Source of the DNA: Bacteroidales bacterium
Lineage (GTDB): Bacteria; Bacteroidota; Bacteroidia; Bacteroidales; Marinilabiliaceae
Length of the DNA stretch: 64,000 nt
Assembly: GCA_003249255.1 (NCBI GenBank)
Contig: QKJP01000005.1
Location: 97,355 to 161,354, forward strand
Reading direction: 5' to 3'
Every line of letters begins with the position of its first letter. Within the stretch, counting starts at the first letter, position 1. The notes under the pieces are model-generated. The model was not told the origin of the DNA, made no database searches, and saw only the letters and a program-made list of their open reading frames with translations. Of this stretch, positions 59,401 through 64,000 are shown piece after piece. The translations under genes were made by a program, and so were the position numbers.

Positions 59401-62400
59401 GACCGCTTACTAATTAAAGAGGCCGGTCAAATTAAATATATCTTAGAAGCAGGATTTAAAACCGGTAAATGTAACGGTTCTGCCGAAATCGCCAATAATA
59501 TTGCATCAATTGAAGCTAAAACAGAATCGGCAGTAGAAGCAATTACAAGCGTTATCGTCTACGACGACAACCAATGCCCTGATGATAACATCTGTTTCCT
59601 TGAAGCTGATAAAAAAGAACCCTTCTGTGAAGGTGAGTCGGTAGAACTTACAGCTTCTCTTGGCGATGTAATTGCCTGGCAAGATCCATCAGGCAACACC
59701 ATTATGACTACAGATGCCACGGGCTTGGCTATACCGGATAAATCTCCTGAAGTAAAAACTGCAGGAACCTATACGGTTATTGCCGCCAACGGAGATGAAC
59801 TCATTGAACATGGCGATTTTGAATACCCTGCGAAATTAACCGATGCAGAGGGCAAAGAAATTAGCGATTATGGTTACAGTCAATATTATGATAATATTAA
59901 TCCCGGTGAATATCGAATTGGAACAAACCCAAATACTTTTAATTACAACATGATTGATGTATCAACAACACCTGAATTTGTTGCCGATGGACAATTTATG
60001 GTAGTTGATGCACACGGTAGTAAACAGGCTGCCGTATTTAAAGCAAAAGTGAAGGTAAAAAAGGGACAGCGATATATCTTTTCAGCAAAGGTGGCCAATG
60101 TAAACAAAGCCTTCACTAACCCTGCCGAGCTCGATTTTGTGGTAAAAGGTACAACTATTGGATCCAATAAGGCCAATAGTGATAATTACCAATGGAGTAC
60201 ATTTAGTAACGTATGGGGACCAGCAACTACTGATGAAACCCTAACAATAGAAATCAAAAATCACACCGTTGGAGATATCGGTAACGATTTTGCGCTCGAT
60301 AACATTTCTTTTATAGGAGCCTGTACCGACCAAGTGGATATCGCAATTCATAAAAAACCGGAAATAGAAAAACTTAATGACCTCAACCTTTGTGCAGGTT
60401 CCAGCTCTAAAATAGAACCCAAAGTAACCAAAGGCGATGGAAAAATAACAACTCACATTTGGACTGATCCGGATAAAATATTAGATGATGTCACCATTCA
60501 AACACCTTCTGTATTAAGCAGTGCCAAAGAGCAAACATACAAACTCACCTACACGGTAGAAGATGAAAATGGCTGCTCAGCAGAAACGCCTGTAAACTTA
60601 ACAATAGGAGGATCAATCACTCCTGAAATTAATGGTGGATTAGATGAATTAGAAATTTGTCCGAATGCAACAGCTGAATTAGATCCGGGTGAGTATGATA
60701 CTTATGAGTGGAGTGACAAATCAACCAATCGTACATTATCCAAACTTACAGTTGGCGAAGAATATTTTGTAACAGTTATAGATCAAGGCGGTTGTACCGG
60801 AGTATCGAACACCGTTAAAATTGTATTAAAAGCAACAAGTGAATATAAATTAGATCAGGATGCCAGTGTATGTCCATTAAAAGAAGTAACGCTTGACGCA
60901 CAAGATGGTTATAGTTCTTACAGTTGGACATTGGATGGAAAAGAGATCTCCAACAATCAAACCATAAATATCTCCAAAGCAGGAACCTATACTTCTACCG
61001 TAAGCGATGGTTGCTTTGATGATTTAAGTGCAAAAGTTGTAATTACAGAAGTAGAACGTGCCGAATATAAGTTAGATCAGGATAACACAATTTGTCCACT
61101 TAAAGATGTTTCTTTAGATGCCCAAGGAGGCTATATTTCTTACAGTTGGGCCTTGGATGGAAAAGAAATCTCAACCGATCAAGTCATAAAAATTACAACA
61201 GCAGGAATTTACACCTCAACCGTGAGCGATGGTTGTCATGATGATTTAAGTGCTGATGTAACCATTAAAGAAGCTAGCGCTACCGATTATAAATTAGATC
61301 AAGATGTCGCAATTTGCCCACTAAAACCAGCCACATTAGATGCTCAAAATGGATATGACACCTATAGCTGGACATTTGAAGGAAAAGTAATTTCTACCAA
61401 CCAAACAGTAGAAGTCTCGAAACCGGGTATCTACACTTCAACAGTTGGTGATGTATGTTTTTCTAATTTAACGAGCGACATAGTTGTTTCTGACGCTAAT
61501 CGTCCTGTTTATGAATTAGATCAAGATGGACCAGTATGTCCATACAAAGAAATTAGCTTGGACGCACAAACCGGATATGATGCATATACTTGGACACTAA
61601 ATGGTCAAGTAATCTCTACGGATCAAATCGTATATATATCAAAAGCCGGCATCTATACAGCTACCGTTAATGATGGCTGTTTTGATGATTTAAGCAGTGA
61701 TATAGAAATTACAGAAGCGGAAAAACCTGATTACAGTTTAGGCTTCAATTTTAAAGTTTGTCCTAACATACCTCTTACACTTGATGCAAAAGCAGGCTAT
61801 GAAAGCTATGAATGGACATTTAATGGTGCAATAATTGGCTCTACTCAGTATATAGACATTACCGAACCAGGAGTCTATCACTCGACTGTAAATGATGGCT
61901 GCTACCCATTAACAGACATAATTACGGTTTCAGAACGAGAAAAAGCCATATACAGTTTAGAAGAAGACAAAATTAAGTGTTCTCACGATCAAGTTACATT
62001 AGATGCCCAGGATGGTTATATTTATTACAAATGGCTATTTGAAGGTGAAGAAATTTCTACTAATCAGATAATAGATGTGAACCAAAAAGGCATTTATGAA
62101 GCACGGGTATTTGATGGATGCCATGAATTAGTCGATTATGCTGAAGTACAAGACCTGCCTTCACCACAATTCAAGATTATAGATACATCAGAACCAGGCA
62201 TAGTAAAAATGGATGGATTTGAAGGTAAACCTCCTTACAGCTATACAATCCACAATAATAAAGAAGCTTTTGATACAAAATCAAAATCATTCTATGATTT
62301 GGAAGGTGGCCCACACACGCTATCAATAATAGATGAAAACAATTGCGTAAACGATACTATCATATACGTTAAGTTTCACGAATTAAAGATTCCAAATTTC

Positions 62401-62643
62401 TTTACTCCAAACGGAGATGGCGTAAACGATATATGGGTAATCAAAAATCTCTTAAAATATCCTTCTGCCAAAGTTACAATATACGATCGCTATGGAATTG
62501 TCATTGCTCAATTCACCGGTGAAGAACAAGGCTGGGATGGCAAAAGAAATGGTGCTAATGCCCCAATAGATAGCTATTGGTATTCCATTTCGATAGAAGA
62601 AGAGAGAAGTTCATACAGAGGAAGTATTACGTTAAAAAGATAA
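56500..62643 (+). CDS. Giant secreted GH8-like protein with DUF11 domains, 74-residue repeats and CHU_C tail (2047 aa)
   Basis: Signal peptide at residues 1-29 (RLLYLLLLSLPQILNAQ). Residues about 45-515 match a GH8 (alpha/alpha)6 barrel: conserved Glu E117 in CSEGVGYHMIAAALMGDKTT and Asp D181 in ATDGTMDMVMGLLLAWKQWG, with EDWRHPWRCGMDAL further on. Two DUF11-type domains start near 527 (LKIYSKVDKTVAYTGDLVTY) and 663 (LEIEKSADKTKVKPGESVTY). The second carries a long insertion before its DVIVKDILPKGFKFLGF strand. A jelly-roll-like carbohydrate-binding candidate lies at about 1100-1270, then Ig/PKD-like modules. Six tandem repeats (about 1449-1885) and the gliding-motility/CHU_C T9SS type B domain at about 1964-2047 (IPNFFTPNGDGVNDIW ... 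YRGSITLKR) complete it. GH8 enzymes cut beta-1,4 glucans, xylan or chitosan, but the substrate here is open and activity unproven. Exported to the surface through T9SS. Confidence 0.9.
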   Translation: MNTTTKRFNSTTIRLLYLLLLSLPQILNAQITVDINSGNPNFPFPQFLPYTDGPTHNLGNLGTKNAPGVTHAEMEQTIRDAWQISANKFKYTGKEYKGIKYIQCSLGVGIGYNDCSEGVGYHMIAAALMGDKTTFDGIWFKEHDEKKVLNKKYTDCGQTIRPDYKYGKNTLTDHGQDVATDGTMDMVMGLLLAWKQWGDYSGYDDACGNPISYKQEALDAVRSLVELHKSLDGVTANVFVSGIIGFDGYFKDCNTTSEQTDWANSHDPGPQMKGPSGTEHIDYVSAGYFRAFADFLKKEGGSAEDLSWNIEQLLRAQASTAWINGQLLKNPASIPTAGWVEVKGDKTTFSAYMAGEDWRHPWRCGMDALWHSNPNITWNPKTHQYESTPNSYERDISKRMANFTKDATQAPWGHDCVDARTTAIGLTFYGPSALSDQYDANTGALTGSFPLNWIPGAVSPAAVISQDYDLMGKLYRQCAIVWDAAEPGDGYLTSVPKYFHGWARMLGMLVLSGNHHSPINMRKEANLKIYSKVDKTVAYTGDLVTYTFDYRNYASVNAQNVQIIDTLAAGLEFVSASNEYSISGNIITWNLKSVPGFKTGKINDTKGKITLICKIGESASGRITNRATIKTSNGTGWRTNDYPNEITTTLKRNSVDVEKRALEIEKSADKTKVKPGESVTYTVDFENSSKGGFINGGRPGVVVAYSHEGTQGADQMHTMRFQLFNNAIEPYIDYGNYRVSMFVHSDLTDPWDLNVTNVEGCDQSKFECKVEDIVPGQNTQGKWNKRLIVKFAPQEATITQYLTYYRGNTGINIHRGANAPFRAFCQVNQGWGVGPKWDDDWSWNPGAAGDIQGKYYPVTNDWTDIYNPDEPVTQWLRESCQYTSKTVNNILVEEYDGYTWRRVFGNAPVAGRDIEDVIVKDILPKGFKFLGFIDPSDPTGKKTVNTITVLGATATYDIATHTITWKKDRLLIKEAGQIKYILEAGFKTGKCNGSAEIANNIASIEAKTESAVEAITSVIVYDDNQCPDDNICFLEADKKEPFCEGESVELTASLGDVIAWQDPSGNTIMTTDATGLAIPDKSPEVKTAGTYTVIAANGDELIEHGDFEYPAKLTDAEGKEISDYGYSQYYDNINPGEYRIGTNPNTFNYNMIDVSTTPEFVADGQFMVVDAHGSKQAAVFKAKVKVKKGQRYIFSAKVANVNKAFTNPAELDFVVKGTTIGSNKANSDNYQWSTFSNVWGPATTDETLTIEIKNHTVGDIGNDFALDNISFIGACTDQVDIAIHKKPEIEKLNDLNLCAGSSSKIEPKVTKGDGKITTHIWTDPDKILDDVTIQTPSVLSSAKEQTYKLTYTVEDENGCSAETPVNLTIGGSITPEINGGLDELEICPNATAELDPGEYDTYEWSDKSTNRTLSKLTVGEEYFVTVIDQGGCTGVSNTVKIVLKATSEYKLDQDASVCPLKEVTLDAQDGYSSYSWTLDGKEISNNQTINISKAGTYTSTVSDGCFDDLSAKVVITEVERAEYKLDQDNTICPLKDVSLDAQGGYISYSWALDGKEISTDQVIKITTAGIYTSTVSDGCHDDLSADVTIKEASATDYKLDQDVAICPLKPATLDAQNGYDTYSWTFEGKVISTNQTVEVSKPGIYTSTVGDVCFSNLTSDIVVSDANRPVYELDQDGPVCPYKEISLDAQTGYDAYTWTLNGQVISTDQIVYISKAGIYTATVNDGCFDDLSSDIEITEAEKPDYSLGFNFKVCPNIPLTLDAKAGYESYEWTFNGAIIGSTQYIDITEPGVYHSTVNDGCYPLTDIITVSEREKAIYSLEEDKIKCSHDQVTLDAQDGYIYYKWLFEGEEISTNQIIDVNQKGIYEARVFDGCHELVDYAEVQDLPSPQFKIIDTSEPGIVKMDGFEGKPPYSYTIHNNKEAFDTKSKSFYDLEGGPHTLSIIDENNCVNDTIIYVKFHELKIPNFFTPNGDGVNDIWVIKNLLKYPSAKVTIYDRYGIVIAQFTGEEQGWDGKRNGANAPIDSYWYSISIEEERSSYRGSITLKR
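60844..62160 (+). repeat. Six tandem 222-nt (74-residue) coding repeats
   Basis: Repeat starts (Y-x-L-D-Q-D or Y-S-L) at 60844, 61066, 61288, 61510, 61732 and 61951: spacing 222, 222, 222, 222 and 219 nt. Each has a (V/I)CPxK, a LDAQ-GY--Y-W turn and, in most, DGCFDDL, so two Cys per unit that could form a disulfide in an Ig-like fold. Confidence 0.9.
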
Positions 62644-62747
62644 TACCATTGATGCAAAAATGGTTCTATTGGCACAACTTTTATAGGAGGCATCAACTTT
62701 TTATAAAAATATGAGTCAAAAAGAATCAATTATTGCAGACTATAGAG

Positions 62748-62784
62748 AAAATCATCCTGTATTCCACAAATGCAGGATGATTTT
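62748..62784 (+). terminator. Probable terminator of the giant GH8-like gene
   Basis: Perfect 12-bp stem aaaatcatcctg / caggatgatttt with a 13-nt loop, 104 nt after the stop; U-rich 3-prime arm. Confidence 0.7.
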
Positions 62785-63675
62785 CCGTCCTTGTTGAAAT
62801 AAAAGCCAAAAAAACCGGTGTTTATACAATTAATAAGAAAATTGTAATTAAACGAAAAACCGAAGAAGATTTCGAATCGCCTTTAATGCAAAACAGATTT
62901 TTTTTTCAATGTGAAACACTTTTTAAAAGCAATATAAACGAGATATTTCCCTTAACATTCTTTATAGGAAACAGAGTTTAACCACATGTTTTTTTTGACA
63001 GAATTTACCCGATAAACAGGCTTACAGCTATGATTTTTTTAAAAAAAATCTTGTAAATCCGATTAATCCTTCTGAAAACCGATTTCCCTGCAATTTAAAC
63101 CCCATATGATTATTAGCAGGAATCTATAAACAACGGATTATAAGTTTAGTAAAGAAGCAATAAAAGGAGCATTAATATCAATCCCACCCTCTTTACATAT
63201 ACCATTTGTTTTTCCTCTCACCAAAAGAACAGCGTTCAAACCATTGTAACAGTTTCAAATCAGGAATTTCAAAACCAACACATTTCCCCACAATATAGGT
63301 CTTAAACCAAAAACCTTCTTAACACAACAATTATACTTTTTACTAGGCATATCAAATGTTGGTTCCAAAATGACTCAGACTCTCCTTAAAAACTTTGGAA
63401 CTATAAGGGAAATATGGTTAGCTAAAAAAGACCAATTACAAAAGACAGGGAAACTACTTTTAAACAACACAATTTATTTTTAACTATGAAAAACGCAAAA
63501 ACAGACAAAAAGTAAAATTAGGGTGCTATTTTAGATTCGCTGATTTCCAATTTTTTTTAGGTTTTTAGTGTCTTTCGTGGTTGATAAAAAATGATTTTAG
63601 TGGTCAGGGAATAATCATTTCGCTAAAAGTGAAATCCCGATTACAAAAGAGGGAATAAATTAATAATCTAAGATC
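62785..63675. other. Gene-poor region before the IS elements
   Basis: About 890 bases with no intact gene that I can support. A coding-like stretch at 62785-62980 (plus strand, GVYTINKKIVIKRKTEEDF) has no start codon and no recognised family, so it may be a gene remnant. A tttttagtgtctttcgtggtt word lies near 63561. The rest is AT-rich, with no clear hairpin. Confidence 0.5.
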
Positions 63676-63858
63676 CTAAGCATTCGGTAAAGTACACATT
63701 TCAAACTATTGCATGATAACCTATCTTTGCCTAAGTTAGAGTCTTTACCGGCGTCCAATTTTGAGGGAGTAATTCCAGAAGTTTATTGGCTTTGTGTTCC
63801 TGTATTCTATTAAATACATCGGTTAGCCATTACAATGGTTCTACTTCATTTGTTTTGC
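63676..63858 (-). mobile_element. Truncated IS66-family element remnant (older copy)
   Basis: 183-nt near-identical direct repeat of the element starting at 63859: same end (ctaagcattcggtaaagtacac versus gtaagcgttcggtaaagtacac) and same transposase C-terminus. It is interrupted after about 183 nt by the end of the second copy, so the newer element inserted into the older one. The first base of its end is changed (c instead of g). Confidence 0.8.
63731..63858 (-). pseudogene. IS66-type transposase C-terminal fragment
   Basis: The minus strand reads KTNEVEPL, then an in-frame TAA (63830-63832), then WLTDVFNRIQEHKANKLLEL and LPQNWTPVKTLT with stop at 63731-63733. The WLTDV-RI-EHKANKL-ELLPQNW pattern is the usual IS66 transposase C-terminus. 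Broken by the stop and by the neighbouring insertion. Confidence 0.8.
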
Positions 63859-64000
63859 GTAAGCGTTCGGTAAAGTACACATTTCATACTATTGCAAGGT
63901 GACCTATCTTTGCCTAAGTTAGAGTCTTTACCGGCGTCCAATTTTGAGGGAGTAATTCCAGAAGTTTATTGGCTTTGTGTTCCTGTATTCTATTCAGTAC
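63859..64000 (-). mobile_element. IS66-family insertion sequence, end portion (continues past window)
   Basis: Begins gtaagcgttcggtaaagtacac, which fits the GTAAGCG-type terminal inverted repeat of IS66 elements. It is followed by 55 nt to the transposase stop codon and then coding sequence to the window edge. Only one end is seen. Confidence 0.75.
63914..64000 (-). CDS. IS66-type transposase, C-terminal 28 residues (truncated by window edge)
   Basis: The minus strand reads VLNRIQEHKANKLLELLPQN and then WTPVKTLT with TAG at 63914-63916. No stop lies inside the visible part, unlike the adjacent older copy. The rest of the gene and the element lie beyond the right edge. Confidence 0.75.
   Translation of the reverse strand, partial: VLNRIQEHKANKLLELLPQNWTPVKTLT

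Noticed and set aside
60844..62160. CRISPR-like array from regular 222-nt spacing
   Set aside because: The repeats are in-frame coding units without short conserved repeats and unique spacers; no cas genes in the window.
62711..62797. 28-codon ORF (MSQKESIIADYRENH...) after the GH8-like gene
   Set aside because: It overlaps the probable terminator hairpin and shows no family-like features.

Overview
The window comes from a marine or gut-type Bacteroidetes, most like the Marinilabiliales/Prolixibacteraceae. The evidence is AT-rich intergenic DNA, TAnnTTTG-type -7 promoter boxes, weak ribosome binding sites, and at least seven secreted proteins with C-terminal type IX secretion (T9SS) sorting domains (six type A, one type B/CHU_C). 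It also has a two-component-propeller sensor kinase and a laterally transferred IS66-type element at the right edge. No rRNA, tRNA or CRISPR array was seen.

Layout. 1-2700: N-terminal 900 codons of a propeller/Y_Y_Y sensor kinase that runs off the left edge. 2971-3546: acetate/succinate-type SatP transporter. 3724-13773: a minus-strand run of a signal-peptide tail-collar protein, a 2720-residue LamG-rich T9SS protein and a 231-residue T9SS protein that shares a domain with the giant. 14217-19548: a two-gene unit of large unrecognised proteins (1223 and 544 aa) without signal peptides, toxin-like in architecture. 20067-24380: GLUG/LamG/cadherin T9SS adhesin. 24563-28025: a 7TM hybrid histidine kinase and a convergent LytTR response regulator.

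28147-41102 is a carbohydrate locus. It holds a GH2 beta-galactosidase, two tandem GH16 agarase/porphyranase-like enzymes with T9SS tails, a membrane-anchored winged-helix regulator diverging from them, a KduD/gluconate-5-dehydrogenase-type SDR, a KDPG aldolase with a long structured leader, a LacI regulator (GTG start), a secreted BNR_4 protein and a YhcH/YjgK/YiaL protein. Together these suggest extracellular cleavage of a (red-)algal galactan or uronate-containing polysaccharide, followed by cytoplasmic sugar-acid catabolism through 2-keto-3-deoxy intermediates. No SusC/SusD pair is present.

41209-56332 is mostly housekeeping: outer-membrane barrel, VC0807-like membrane protein, patatin phospholipase, class I fumarase, DUF2807 protein, PpnP, VOC protein, B12-binding radical SAM protein, a tiny secreted protein built from three SLEELM-type repeats, a TonB-C-terminal protein, a PAS hybrid-like kinase and ArgRS. 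56500-62643 encodes a 2047-residue secreted protein with an N-terminal GH8-like catalytic domain, DUF11 domains, six 74-residue repeats and a CHU_C/T9SS type B tail. The last kilobase is gene-poor and ends in one IS66-like element nested in the remnant of another.

The least explained loci are the 1223/544-aa pair, the tail-collar/LamG operon, the SLEELM-repeat protein and the membrane-tethered regulator next to the GH16 genes.
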